From Verrucomicrobiia bacterium (GTDB lineage: Bacteria; Verrucomicrobiota; Verrucomicrobiia; Limisphaerales; UBA11358): a stretch of DNA of 64,000 nt. Made by a program: the position numbers and the translations under genes. Positions 9,029 to 16,933 of this stretch are shown in pieces; position 1 is the first letter of the stretch, and every line of letters begins with the position of its first letter. The notes under the pieces are model-generated. The model saw only the letters and a list, made by a program, of their open reading frames with translations. It did not search any database and was not told the origin of the DNA. The stretch spans positions 36,176 to 100,175 of the forward strand of contig JARLJW010000027.1 of NCBI GenBank assembly GCA_031290985.1, written 5' to 3'.

Positions 9029-9392
9029 ATGACGAATGATTAGAAACTGGTCGTGGGTGAAGCGGATATTCCGGTTGCACACGAAAGCGGCGCTGAAGCG
9101 GCCGCACCCCAGACGCTTCGCGAAACAGTCAGCGAAAGACGATTTGCTGTGGGGTTGGTTCGTGGTGGGAAAGCGGCAGAGGGCCATCTCCAAGACGCTT
9201 CGCGCGGATGCGGACGGTGGGCGATTTGCGGGCAGGGGGTATGCGGGCCGGGCCGGAGGCCGGCGCTCCGGGGGCGGGAACTTGCCGGGGCGGTGCCCGG
9301 CGCTCCAAAGCGGCGGCGGGTTTGCGGGAGCTTGCGGTTGGGCTGCGTCACGGGATGATTGAATTCCGCCACGGTTCCGGTTTAATACGTCC
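9029..9392. other. Gene-free spacer upstream of the signal peptidase gene
   Basis: About 364 bases. Contents: GAATGACGAATGATT directly after the pseudopilin stop, and a tandem pair of family B elements at 9245-9306. ORFs crossing it are out of frame with any family signature. I see nothing else. Confidence 0.6.
9245..9306 (+). repeat. Dispersed repeat family B, tandem pair
   Basis: Two related units side by side: GCCGGGCCGGAGGCCGGC + GCTCC, then AACTT + GCCGGGGCGGTGCCCGGC + GCTCC. Each unit has its own hairpin core and the shared 3' end GCGCTCC. The same two-unit arrangement occurs at 30235-30304. Confidence 0.9.
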
Positions 9393-9911
9393 GTGTCGAA
9401 CGCAACAGAACAACCGGCCAAGCCGCACTGGCTGCAGGTGATGGTCATCGGGCACCGGCCTGACCTCACGTTTTTGCGCATCGCGGTGCTGGTGGTGGTT
9501 TGTGTCATCCTGCGTCAATTTGTGCTGCTGCCGATCCGGGTGCAGGGGATTTCAATGGAGCCGACGTATCGCACGGGCCAGATCGAATGTGTGAACCGCC
9601 TGGCGTACCTCCGGCATGAACCGCAGCGGGGTGATGTCGTTTCCGTGCGGCTGGCCGGCGACAGCATCATGTTCATGAAGCGCATCATCGGCCTGCCGGG
9701 GGAAACGGTTTCGTTTCATGAAGGGAAGACCTACATCAACGGCAAACTTTTGGCCGAGCCCTATTTGAAAGAGCCCTGCAACTGGGAGGCGGGGCCGGTG
9801 GAATGCGCCACGAATGAATATTATGTGGTGGGGGACAACCGTTCGATGGCGTTTGAGCTGCATACCAAGGGCCGGGCCGGGCGGGAACGCATCGTGGGCA
9901 AAGTATTATGA
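9393..9911 (+). CDS. lepB: Signal peptidase I
   Basis: 172 residues, GTG start. One N-terminal transmembrane helix (about residues 28-47) precedes the S26 catalytic domain: Ser54 in QGISMEPT (nucleophile), Lys96 in FMKRIIGLPGE (general base), and the C-terminal VVGDNRSMAFE. It removes signal peptides from Sec-exported proteins on the periplasmic face of the inner membrane. The protein is short compared with E. coli LepB but similar in size to many single-helix signal peptidases. Its stop overlaps the next ATG by four bases (ATGA), so translation of the pair is probably coupled. Confidence 0.93.
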   Translation: MSNATEQPAKPHWLQVMVIGHRPDLTFLRIAVLVVVCVILRQFVLLPIRVQGISMEPTYRTGQIECVNRLAYLRHEPQRGDVVSVRLAGDSIMFMKRIIGLPGETVSFHEGKTYINGKLLAEPYLKEPCNWEAGPVECATNEYYVVGDNRSMAFELHTKGRAGRERIVGKVL

Positions 9912-10405
9912 AGATTGTTGTCCGGTTATTTTTATTGGCGGCGGCGGTGGCGCTGGGTTGGTGGCTGTGGACGGCCTGCTTTCCAAGTCCGGAGAAGGTC
10001 GTGCTGAAGCGCCTGCAAAGCCTCGCGGGATTGCTGACGTTCAAGTCCGATATCAGCAACATCGGCCGGGCGAGCCGGGCGTCTGACTTCATCGGTTTTT
10101 TCAGCGTGGATACCGAGGTGGTGGTGGATGTGCCGGAGTTGGGGGTGCATACGCTGACCGGCCGGGACGAGGTGCGGGAGGCGGCCAATGGCGGTTTCGC
10201 CACGCTGCCCAGCCTGGCGGTGACCTTTCTGGATGCGACGGCGCGGATCGGCCCGGACAAGCAGACGGCGGAGGTGAGCTGCACCCTGCGGGCGACGGTG
10301 GGCAACGAGAAGGATTTTGGCGTGCAGGAGATGCGCTTCAAATTGAAGAAGATCGAGGGAACGTGGCAGATCACCCGGGCGGAGACGGTGAAGACGTTGA
10401 GGTAA
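9908..10405 (+). CDS. Exported/anchored protein, possible SnoaL-like fold
   Basis: 165 residues. An N-terminal hydrophobic helix (IVVRLFLLAAAVALGWWLW) may be an anchor or signal peptide. The rest (SPEKVVLKRLQSLAGLLTF, VDTEVVVDVPELGVHTLTGRDEV, LKKIEGTWQITRAETVK) has the helix-then-strand rhythm and terminal IEGTWQI.RAE seen in nuclear-transport-factor-2/SnoaL-like proteins. That fold assignment is by resemblance only. It overlaps lepB by four bases and is co-transcribed with it. Function unknown. Confidence 0.75.
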   Translation: MKIVVRLFLLAAAVALGWWLWTACFPSPEKVVLKRLQSLAGLLTFKSDISNIGRASRASDFIGFFSVDTEVVVDVPELGVHTLTGRDEVREAANGGFATLPSLAVTFLDATARIGPDKQTAEVSCTLRATVGNEKDFGVQEMRFKLKKIEGTWQITRAETVKTLR

Positions 10406-10538
10406 GTGTGTGCCGCACGGGCCAGTGGGAGGGACGAAATTCGGTATTATGTCAACAAAGGGGGCTGACGCTGGTTTTCGTTCGTCAAACGTTCCGCAGC
10501 TTGCGAAATCGCACCCGGACGGCATAATGGATTTCAAA

Positions 10539-11426
10539 ATGGAACTGCGTCATCTGCGATATTTTGTGGCCGTGGCGGAGGCGTTAAATTTCACCAAGGC
10601 ATCCGGGCGCATGCGGGTGGCGCAGCCGGCCTTGAGCCGGCAGGTCGCGGATTTGGAGGAGGAGCTGGGCGTAGACCTGCTGAAACGCACTTCGCATGGC
10701 GTCCGGCTGACGGCCGAGGGGGAAATGTTTCTGGCGGAGGCGCGGGGGATACTGAGACGCGCGGATGAGTCCGTGACGAAGGTGCGTGCGCTGGCCCGCG
10801 GCGAGCTGGGCGAACTGCAAGTCGGATATTTGCCGCCGCTGGATTTGCACATCCTGCCACGCGCGCTCGCGGAATTTCAAAAGGCGACGCCGGGGGTGAA
10901 GGTTGTGTTGCATGATCTGGGCAGTGATGAAATCTGCGATGAGCTGCGAAACGGAACCTTGCATCTCGGCCTCATGATGCAGCCCAGCGAGGAAGCCACT
11001 GCGGGGATAGAATTCGAGGAGGTTGGCCGCTATCCGTTCTTCGTGGCGATGACGTCAGGTCATCCCTTGGCGAGGCTGAAGGCAATTTCCATCGAAACGC
11101 TGGCGAAGCAGCCCTTGGCCATCCTTGACCGCCGGAGAAATTCTGAATTTCACCGGATATTGAGACGCGTTTTTGCGCCGCTGCGTCCGAACATCGCGAC
11201 GGAGAGTGACAGCATGAATTCGCTGATCACGGAGATCAACGTGGGCAAGTGCGTGGCGGTGGTCAGCGAGGCTTTCAAGCAGGCCGTTGGAGCGAGGCTC
11301 CTGTATCGCAAACTGGTCAATACTGAGGTGGCCATGTGCGTGGGCATTGCGCGGGCGAAAAATGGCGACCTGCCGCCGGCGGCGGAAAAACTTTGTGCCA
11401 CGATCCGGAAGGTCGGCAAAGGCTGA
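10539..11426 (+). CDS. LysR-family transcriptional regulator
   Basis: 295 residues. The N terminus MELRHLRYFVAVAEALNF-TKA and QPALSRQVADLEEELGVDLL form the LysR winged helix-turn-helix. From about residue 90 the periplasmic-binding-protein-like effector domain follows (LQVGYLPPLDLHILPRAL, MTSGHPLA). ATG 10539 gives the canonical LysR N terminus; ATG 10527 would add four residues, and the longer frame back to 10410 has no support. LysR regulators usually control an adjacent gene in answer to a small ligand. The candidate target here is the alpha/beta hydrolase gene downstream, though that gene is on the same strand rather than divergent. Confidence 0.93.
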   Translation: MELRHLRYFVAVAEALNFTKASGRMRVAQPALSRQVADLEEELGVDLLKRTSHGVRLTAEGEMFLAEARGILRRADESVTKVRALARGELGELQVGYLPPLDLHILPRALAEFQKATPGVKVVLHDLGSDEICDELRNGTLHLGLMMQPSEEATAGIEFEEVGRYPFFVAMTSGHPLARLKAISIETLAKQPLAILDRRRNSEFHRILRRVFAPLRPNIATESDSMNSLITEINVGKCVAVVSEAFKQAVGARLLYRKLVNTEVAMCVGIARAKNGDLPPAAEKLCATIRKVGKG

Positions 11427-11466
11427 TGATCGCGCCGCTCGCCAAAAGTGAAATGGGACTGGAAGG

Positions 11467-11512
11467 TTCGTTTTTGCCCGCCACCCTCCGGCGGGTGGCG
11501 GGCAAAAACGAA
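11467..11512. repeat. Perfect 20-bp inverted repeat
   Basis: Arms TTCGTTTTTGCCCGCCACCC and its exact complement, with loop TCCGGC. It lies 40 bases after the LysR stop. The T-run is in the 5' arm and the A-run in the 3' arm, so the stem ends in A, not U, on the transcript. It is therefore not a standard intrinsic terminator, although it could still stabilise the 3' end of the mRNA. Confidence 0.9.
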
Positions 11513-11530
11513 GAAATTTATTGGGGCAGG

Positions 11531-11605
11531 TACCCAGGGTAGCTCCTTCGTCGCAACCCTGGGCTGAATGCTACAACTCCGTTGGAGTTGGGAGGCGGCG
11601 TAAGG
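11531..11605 (+). repeat. Dispersed repeat family G with adjacent hairpin, copy 1
   Basis: A hairpin CCCAGGGT...ACCCTGGG is followed at 11570 by GCTACAACTCCGTTGGAG, then TTGGGAGGCGGCGTAAGG. The second half recurs at 12790-12822 with one short indel. CAACTCC pairs with GGAGTTG around GTT. Confidence 0.85.
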
Positions 11606-11829
11606 GTGACGCCGTTCGCCAAAAGTCCAAGCTGGACTGGCCGGCAATAATCCTTGCTCCGCATCGGCTGCAATTTTTCTCAAACGCTTTCATTTCTGAT
11701 ATTCCCGAAAAGCATTGCCACCAATGAAAGGTGGTATTGGGCGCTTTTCCATGACGCTGCTAAGGTCTTTTCAAGGTTGGCACGCGCCGACAAAACAAAC
11801 ATAAAACCAAAAATAGAAAGGCAAACATC

Positions 11830-12567
11830 ATGAACACACAGAAATCAAATCAGCAGCAAAACCAGGGAAACGCCACCAGCGCCAAACCCAGCAAGGCGAT
11901 CGTTTTGGTTCATGGCGGCTTCGTGGACGGTTCGGGCTGGGCGGGCGTTCACAAGATCCTCAAGAACCAGGGATATGACGTCGTGGTGGTTCAGAATCCG
12001 ACGAAATCACTGGCGGATGATGTCGCGACCACCAAGGCCGCCATCGACAGTTTGAACGGGGAGGTCGTGCTCGTTGGCCATTCGTATGGTGGCGTGGTGA
12101 TCACCGAGGCGGGAACCCATCCGAAGGTTTCCAGCCTGGTTTACATCACCGCGTTCGCTCCGGACAAGGGGGAATCGGTGTCCTCGCTGATCGCGAATCC
12201 TCCGCCCGGCGCGCCCGTGCCGCCGATCTTGCCGCCCAAGGACGGCTATCTCTTCCTGGACCGGGCAAAATTCGCGGCCTCCTTCGCGGCGGATGTTGAA
12301 GAGAACCTGGCTTCGTTCATGGCCGATTCCCAGGTGCCTTGGGGGCTTGATGCCCTGGCCGGCACCGTGACGGAACCGGCATGGAAGAGCAAGCCGAGCT
12401 ATTATCTGGTCGCCACCGAGGACAAGATGATTCCGCCTCCCGCTCAACGGGCGATGGCGGGACGCGCCCAAGCGCAAGTGACGGAAGTGCCGGGCAGCCA
12501 TGCCATCTACGTTTCAAAACCGGCGGAGGTTGCCGAATTCATCCGGCAGGCGGCGGAAGAAAACTGA
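11830..12567 (+). CDS. Alpha/beta hydrolase
   Basis: 245 residues. After a Gln/Asn/Ser-rich N-terminal 20 residues come IVLVHGGFVDGSGW (oxyanion strand), VVLVGHSYGGVVITEA (nucleophile elbow G-H-S-Y-G, Ser near residue 88), ATEDKMIPP (acid loop) and PGSHAIYVSKP (catalytic His). This matches the esterase/salicylate-esterase-like alpha/beta hydrolases often annotated as EstC-type. The polar N terminus is not a clear signal peptide. The gene stands alone between a LysR regulator and a strong terminator, consistent with an inducible single-gene unit. The substrate is not evident. Confidence 0.93.
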   Translation: MNTQKSNQQQNQGNATSAKPSKAIVLVHGGFVDGSGWAGVHKILKNQGYDVVVVQNPTKSLADDVATTKAAIDSLNGEVVLVGHSYGGVVITEAGTHPKVSSLVYITAFAPDKGESVSSLIANPPPGAPVPPILPPKDGYLFLDRAKFAASFAADVEENLASFMADSQVPWGLDALAGTVTEPAWKSKPSYYLVATEDKMIPPPAQRAMAGRAQAQVTEVPGSHAIYVSKPAEVAEFIRQAAEEN

Positions 12568-12592
12568 AATTGAGGCAGCGTGATCTGCTCAC

Positions 12593-12636
12593 TCACTGGC
12601 GAAGGCTTGAAGGGCTTCGCCAGTGATTTTGTTTTG
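12593..12636 (+). terminator. Intrinsic terminator of the alpha/beta hydrolase gene
   Basis: Perfect 12-base-pair stem (TCACTGGCGAAG pairing with CTTCGCCAGTGA) with a 10-base loop, followed directly by TTTTGTTTTG. It begins 26 bases after the stop codon. The best rho-independent terminator seen in the window. Confidence 0.9.
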
Positions 12637-12725
12637 TGGAAGTGGGCTGTGAAAAAGGCATCTCTGTTACACCACACTAGCGTTGGCCATCGATGACGAA
12701 TGACGTGGTGAGATTGGGGGTGGCG

Positions 12726-12774
12726 GTTGCAGGTCGGCCGCTGCGGCTGGTCCCTGTCTCCCAACACAGCCGCC
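12726..12774 (+). repeat. Dispersed repeat family F, copy 1
   Basis: GTTGCAGGTCGGCCGCTGCGG, then CTGGTCCCTGTCTCCCAAC and ACAGCCGC. Near-identical to 13121-13182 and related to 42431-42483. Confidence 0.88.
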
Positions 12775-12789
12775 GCCCGTTGTCTGGGT

Positions 12790-12822
12790 GCTACAACTCC
12801 GTTGGAGTTGGGCAGCGTAAGG
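12790..12822 (+). repeat. Dispersed repeat family G, copy 2
   Basis: GCTACAACTCCGTTGGAG followed by TTGGGCAGCGTAAGG; matches 11570-11605 except for a short gap. Confidence 0.88.
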
Positions 12823-12865
12823 TCGGAATGAAGACGGAATAAAACGGAATGTATACGGAATGAAG
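12823..12865 (+). repeat. Degenerate 10-11-bp tandem repeat
   Basis: Four units: TCGGAATGAAG, ACGGAATAAA, ACGGAATGTAT, ACGGAATGAAG. It starts where the family G copy ends. Confidence 0.8.
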
Positions 12866-13120
12866 CTGGCACGTCGCCAGATGGGGACGCTCAATATGAA
12901 AGAATTTTTTGGAGGGGATAAAGTAGGGGCATGGGGGCGAAAAGACGAGGATGGAGGGTGGACAGCGGGCCGATGATTGGCATCATAAAATAAAAAATGA
13001 AAAAAGGAGGGTTGGACAGCCTTTGTCCAACCGGGTGGGGTAGGATTTCGCCAACATGAATGATGAAGGTACTAATGTGCGGTTACCAATGTTGAATGGC
13101 GCGGCTAGATCGAAAGCGCC

Positions 13121-13182
13121 GGTTGCAGGTCAGCCGCTGCGGCTGGTCCCTTTCTCCCAAACACAGCCGCGCTCCGTTGTGG
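13121..13182 (+). repeat. Dispersed repeat family F, copy 2
   Basis: GGTTGCAGGTCAGCCGCTGC, then GGCTGGTCCCTTTCTCCC, AAACACAGCCGCGCTCC and GTTGTGGAG. The 3' part GCGCTCCGTTGTGGAG is also found (as GCGCTCCGCTGGAG) in the copy at 42431-42483. Confidence 0.88.
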
Positions 13183-13630
13183 AGTCCGGAAGCGTCCTTG
13201 CAAAGCGTTGGGAATCAAGGGCTATTAGCCCCTATTAGCCTTTGTTAGGCCTTAGAATTTTTAAAGTATGGCGGACGGCCACCGGGGGACGGGAAGTAGT
13301 TGATGGTTGATAGTTGAGAGACAAATAAACTGCCGAAAAGGCCAATGAAAACGCAAAAAGTCCGAGGACGGACGGGTAATCAAATTAAGGTGAATTAAAC
13401 TAAATTAAACCTCATGAATTTACGATGCCGGATTCACGATTTGCAAGTGGCGGGGTGCGACCGATGGCGGCGGGCCATGCGAATGGCCCGTTGCGGGCAA
13501 TGTTCCTGCGGGGTACTTGCGTACGGCCACCAGACCCGCGTTCCGGTGGTGGCGGTTCGATGCCGGGCTGGCCGTCACTGTCGCGGCGCGGCTTTGGTCA
13601 GTTGCCGGATTTGTTGCGAAAACCCCTGTA

Positions 13631-13670
13631 AATCCGGCTGAATCCAAGTAAATCCAAGTAAATCCAACCA
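13631..13670 (+). repeat. 10-bp tandem repeat upstream of the secretion operon
   Basis: Four head-to-tail units of AATCCAAGTA (AATCCGGCTG, AATCCAAGTA, AATCCAAGTA, AATCCAACCA), ending about 105 bases before the gspF-like start. It could be a binding array or neutral tandem DNA. Confidence 0.8.
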
Positions 13671-13775
13671 AATTATGAAAAGCGTGCGATGCTGGCGGGT
13701 GGGGAGTGGTAAAGGGCATGGTTATGAAGGTTTTTTGAAACTTTCAAAGGGTGCCGGTTTTGAATAATAGTCTTT

Positions 13776-15044
13776 ATGCCGCAGTTTTCTTATAGAGCCC
13801 GTAAACGTTCCGGCGAACTCGTCGAGGGCGTGGTTGAAGTGCCGGATCGTACTGCCGCCCAGCAGCAGATCCAGCGTTCCGGCCTGTTTCCCATTGTCAT
13901 CACGGATGTGAAGGGGGGGGCGACGCCGGCGGTCAATGGCAAGGCCAAGGGCGTGAACCTGATGGCGTTTTTGCCGCCGTCGATGCAGGCGCAGTTGAAC
14001 CAAAAGCGGAAGCCGAAGCTGCAGGAGCTGGCGACGTTCACCACGCAGCTCGCGAACCTGCTGAATTCGGGCATGGCGCTGACGGTGGCGCTGAACAGCA
14101 TGTCGCATCTGTCGACCAAGGGGATTCCCCCCGAGGTGAGCAAGGAGCTGAAGCAGGAGGTGACGGAGGGCCGTTCGTTGTCGGACGCGATGGCGCGGCA
14201 GCCGGTGATCTTCTCGGACCTGTACGTGAACATGGTGCGGGCGGGGGAGACGAGCGGTTCGCTGGTGCCGGTGCTGCGCCGGATGGCGACGCATTTCCAG
14301 CAGTTTGCGGATGTGCAGGCGAAGTTCAAGTCGGCGATGATCTACCCGGCGATGGTGATCGGGGTGGGCATTCTGCTGGTGACTTTTTTCATGACGGTGA
14401 TGATGCCGAAATTCATCGAGATCTTCCAGGGGTTCAACATTCCGCTGCCGCTGCCGACGCTGTTCCTGATCGGGGTGAGCCGGATGTTTACGACGTATTG
14501 GTGGCTGCTGGGCGGGAGCGTGCTGGCGCTGGTGATCCTGTACAAGCGTTTTGCGACGAGCGAAGCGGGCGCGCGGAAGCTGGACGGCTGGCGGATGAAG
14601 GCGCCGATCTTCGGGCCGGTGGTGCGGGTGAACCTGTTCGGGCAGTTTGCGCGGACGCTGGGGACGCTGCTGCAAAACGGGGTGCCGGTGCTGACGGCGT
14701 TGAAGATCACGGAGCAGGTGATGTCGAACGTCCACATCAAGGAGGCGATCGCCAAGACGCGGGAGGCGGTGACGGACGGCAAGACGCTGGCGCAGCCGCT
14801 GGCGCAGAGCAAGCTGTTCCCACAATTGATGGTGGACCTGGTGCGCATCGGCGAGGAGACGGGCGATGTGCCGGGGTCGCTGAACAACCTGGCGGACACG
14901 TATGAAGGGGAGCTGGCGATCGCGCTGCGGGTGATGAGCGATCTGATCGGGCCGGTGCTGATCATTGTGATGGCCATTGTCGTGGGATTTTTGCTGTTGA
15001 GCATCTTCCTGCCGCTGTTCAAGCTGATTTCCTCGATTCACTGA
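13776..15044 (+). CDS. gspF: Type II secretion / pilus assembly inner-membrane platform protein (GspF/PilC family)
   Basis: 422 residues. N terminus MPQFSYRARKRSGELVEG, then two copies of the T2SSF domain. The first runs about residues 85-210 (ELATFTTQLANLLNSGMALTVAL, VRAGETSGSLVPVLRRMA) and the second about 290-415 (FARTLGTLLQNGVPVLTALKI, VRIGEETGDVPGSLNNLAD). Hydrophobic segments lie near residues 185-210, 235-255 and 385-415, giving the usual three-helix topology. This is the membrane platform that couples the cytoplasmic ATPase to pseudopilus growth. First gene of an operon followed by four pseudopilin-like genes; no gspE or gspD is in the window. Confidence 0.95.
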   Translation: MPQFSYRARKRSGELVEGVVEVPDRTAAQQQIQRSGLFPIVITDVKGGATPAVNGKAKGVNLMAFLPPSMQAQLNQKRKPKLQELATFTTQLANLLNSGMALTVALNSMSHLSTKGIPPEVSKELKQEVTEGRSLSDAMARQPVIFSDLYVNMVRAGETSGSLVPVLRRMATHFQQFADVQAKFKSAMIYPAMVIGVGILLVTFFMTVMMPKFIEIFQGFNIPLPLPTLFLIGVSRMFTTYWWLLGGSVLALVILYKRFATSEAGARKLDGWRMKAPIFGPVVRVNLFGQFARTLGTLLQNGVPVLTALKITEQVMSNVHIKEAIAKTREAVTDGKTLAQPLAQSKLFPQLMVDLVRIGEETGDVPGSLNNLADTYEGELAIALRVMSDLIGPVLIIVMAIVVGFLLLSIFLPLFKLISSIH

Positions 15045-15110
15045 ACGGCGATGAAGCTGGGCCATACATATTTTTCAGCATACAGGCGCGGGCCTAAATG
15101 GTTTTACGCC

Positions 15111-15140
15111 CGCCCTCTCCAGCGGGGAGAGGGGGAAACG
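15111..15140 (+). repeat. Family D-like hairpin at the 5' end of the gspH-like gene
   Basis: CCCTCTCC-AGCG-GGAGAGGG hairpin (15113-15133) followed by GGAAACGG. A related element at 63811-63840 also ends GAGAAACG. A second purine-rich arm (GGAGGAGAGGGGGACC) appears at about 15238-15253, inside the predicted leader of the gspH-like gene, so a larger repeat spans roughly 15060-15260. Confidence 0.65.
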
Positions 15141-15194
15141 GTTTCCGCGTCTTGGCAAAAAGATGGTGTCTTGGTTCATGAGGGCAATGCGCGA

Positions 15195-15779
15195 ATGTTT
15201 CGGGGAAAGCGCTCCCGGAGCGTCTCATCCATTCCATGGAGGAGAGGGGGACCGGAGACCGCAGTTCCAGCGGTTACGGGTCTAAGGGCATCGCCAAAAT
15301 GTGCCCGCCGGCGCGGTTATACGCTGATCGAGATCATGATCGTGGTGGCGATCATCGGGTTGCTGGCGGCGATGGGGCTGCCATCGATCATGAAGGCGTT
15401 GCAGAAGGAGGGAATGCGCAAGGCGATCAGCGACATCACGGAGGTGTGCGGCTCGGCGCGCGCGAAGGCGATTTTTACCGGGCAGAAGGTGGCGGTGGTG
15501 TTTCATCCGGGCGACCAAACGTTTTCGGTGGAAGGCGGCGGGCCGGGCCAGGGTTCGGTGTATGTGGCGGCCTCGAAGCTGCCGGATGATGTGTTCATGC
15601 CCATGCTGGACATCAATCAGCAGGATTTTGGCGGCTCGGAATGGGCGAAGGTGTGGTTTTACCCGAACGGCACGAGTGATGAGATGACGATTGTGCTGCA
15701 TGACCGTACGGACTGGAGAAAGAAGATCACGCTGGAATTTTCCACGGGCCTGACCCGGGTTTCGGATGTCGACAAATGA
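15195..15779 (+). CDS. gspH: GspH/FimT-type pseudopilin with a long leader
   Basis: 194 residues from ATG 15195, preceded by GAGGG with 10-base spacing; an upstream ATG at 15051 would give 242 residues. The class III signal is CARRRG then YTLIEIMIVVAIIGLLAAMG, with Tyr at +1 and Glu at +5. After the helix come VCGSARAKAIFTGQKVAVVFHPGD and a beta-rich lobe, as in GspH/FimT minor pseudopilins. The leader before the cleavage Gly is about 39 residues (87 from the upstream start), unusually long, and is coded by repeat DNA. The frame has no start codon closer to the cleavage site that I would trust. The last four bases overlap the next gene (ATGA). Confidence 0.85.
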   Translation: MFRGKRSRSVSSIPWRRGGPETAVPAVTGLRASPKCARRRGYTLIEIMIVVAIIGLLAAMGLPSIMKALQKEGMRKAISDITEVCGSARAKAIFTGQKVAVVFHPGDQTFSVEGGGPGQGSVYVAASKLPDDVFMPMLDINQQDFGGSEWAKVWFYPNGTSDEMTIVLHDRTDWRKKITLEFSTGLTRVSDVDK

Positions 15780-16246
15780 AGCTTAACCCACCCAACCAGC
15801 CGGCGACAGGACCGGCGGCGGACAGGCGCCCGCGCCACCCACGGGGCCGGCGGGCGTTTTCGCTGCTGGAGGTGATGATCGCGATTGCGGTGCTGTTCAT
15901 CGGGACGTTTGCGATTTTGGGGCTGGTTTCGAGCTCGCTGGAGAATGCGCGGCGGTTGCAGCGTCCGCTGGTGGATGCGAGCGCGCTGGTTTCGCAGTTG
16001 TCGATGACGAACAAGCTGGTGGAGGGGGAATGCTCCGGGAACCTGGGGGATGTGCTGGGGAAGGCGTACAGCGATTACCGGTATGTCGGGGTGATCATTG
16101 AGGTGCAGTCGAACCGGCTGTTTGAAGCCGACTATCGAATTTACAACGCCCGCGGCGGCAACGATGTGATCTCGCGGACGACGACGTTGTTGTTCCGGCC
16201 GGAATCGCCGCCGGGCAGCCTGGACGGGGGGCATTTTGGGCAATGA
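15776..16246 (+). CDS. gspI: GspI/PilV-type minor pseudopilin
   Basis: 156 residues. A 27-residue Pro/Arg-rich leader ends RRA and is followed by FSLLEVMIAIAVLFIGTFAI; the residue before the cleavage point is Ala rather than the usual Gly. The rest (LGLVSSSLENARRL, MTNKLVEGECSGNLGDV) fits GspI/PilV-like minor pseudopilins of the pseudopilus tip. It overlaps both neighbours by four bases (ATGA at each junction), so the three pseudopilins are translationally coupled. Confidence 0.85.
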   Translation: MKLNPPNQPATGPAADRRPRHPRGRRAFSLLEVMIAIAVLFIGTFAILGLVSSSLENARRLQRPLVDASALVSQLSMTNKLVEGECSGNLGDVLGKAYSDYRYVGVIIEVQSNRLFEADYRIYNARGGNDVISRTTTLLFRPESPPGSLDGGHFGQ

Positions 16247-16929
16247 AGACCATCCGACAAAAAGAACGGCGGGGCGGTTTTACGTTGGTCGAGATCATGG
16301 TGGCGATTGCCGTGTTCATGATGTTGATCGCGGTGATCTATTCGACGTGGGCGCTGGTGATGAAGGCGACGAAGGTGGGGCAGGAGGCGGCCGCGCAGGC
16401 GCAACGCCAGCGGATCGCGCTGCGGACGATCGAGGATTCGCTGATGTGCGTCCAGTCATATCAGGCCTCGCAGCGATATTACTATTTTGACGTGGAAAAT
16501 GGGGACACGCCGGTGCTGAGTTTTGCCTCGCGGGTGCCGGATGTGTTTCCGCGGAACGGGAAGTTCGGCAGCTTCAACCTGCGGCGGGTGACGTTCTCGC
16601 TCGAGGCGGGCGAGGGCGGGGAAAAGAACCTGGTGCTGCGGCAGAACCCGATCCTGATGGACATGGACGAGGACGAGCAAAAAAATCCGCTGATCCTGGC
16701 GCATAATGTGAAGAAGTTTGACGTCGAGTGCTGGGACACGAACCAGATGGACTGGGTGACGGAGTGGGTGGACACGAATGCCATTCCGCCGATGCTGCGG
16801 GTGGGCCTGGTGCTGGGCGGCAACACGTCCGGCGGCGGCCAGGCGCCGGAACTGACGGTGGTGCGGGCGTTTTCGATGCCATCGTCCATGATGCCGGCGG
16901 CGGTGGAACGCGGCGGGAAGCAGCAGTGA
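16243..16929 (+). CDS. gspJ: GspJ-type minor pseudopilin
   Basis: 228 residues. Leader MKTIRQKERRGG, then FTLVEIMVAIAVFMMLIAVI with Glu at +5. The long C-terminal region has a Tyr-rich stretch (YQASQRYYYFDVEN), RRVTFSLE and VKKFDVECWDTNQMDWVTEW, the pattern typical of GspJ, whose beta domain packs at the pseudopilus tip with GspI and GspK. Position between gspI and gspK supports this. Confidence 0.88.
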   Translation: MKTIRQKERRGGFTLVEIMVAIAVFMMLIAVIYSTWALVMKATKVGQEAAAQAQRQRIALRTIEDSLMCVQSYQASQRYYYFDVENGDTPVLSFASRVPDVFPRNGKFGSFNLRRVTFSLEAGEGGEKNLVLRQNPILMDMDEDEQKNPLILAHNVKKFDVECWDTNQMDWVTEWVDTNAIPPMLRVGLVLGGNTSGGGQAPELTVVRAFSMPSSMMPAAVERGGKQQ

Positions 16930-16933
16930 TGCC

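Larger units (their letters stand above)
11427..11829. other. Gene-free spacer rich in palindromes
   Basis: About 400 bases between the LysR gene and the alpha/beta hydrolase gene. It holds a perfect 20-base-pair hairpin (11467-11512), a CCCAGGGT...ACCCTGGG hairpin element (about 11531-11562) and a family G repeat (11570-11605). The last 100 bases before 11830 are AT-richer and presumably carry the hydrolase promoter. GAAAGG at about 11815 is a plausible ribosome-binding site. Confidence 0.6.
12568..13775. other. 1.2-kb gene desert made of repeats
   Basis: The longest non-coding stretch of the window. It contains the terminator of the hydrolase gene (12593-12636), two family F copies (12726-12774 and 13121-13182), a family G copy (12790-12822), an 11-base degenerate tandem (12823-12865) and a 10-base tandem (13631-13670), separated by AT-rich filler such as AATTAAACTAAATTAAACC near 13390. 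ORFs of 60-99 codons that cross it include these repeats and show no protein-like composition. The promoter of the downstream secretion operon must lie at its right end. Confidence 0.7.

Noticed and set aside
7781..9508. 575-codon reverse frame over two genes and a spacer
   Set aside because: Crosses the spacer repeats and runs opposite the pseudopilin gene; no protein-like signature.
13056..13238. 60-codon forward ORF in the gene desert
   Set aside because: It is read through a family F repeat and has no ribosome-binding site or conserved features.
13631..13670. CRISPR-like array
   Set aside because: Units are 10 bases with no spacers between them; this is a plain tandem repeat. No cas genes are present.
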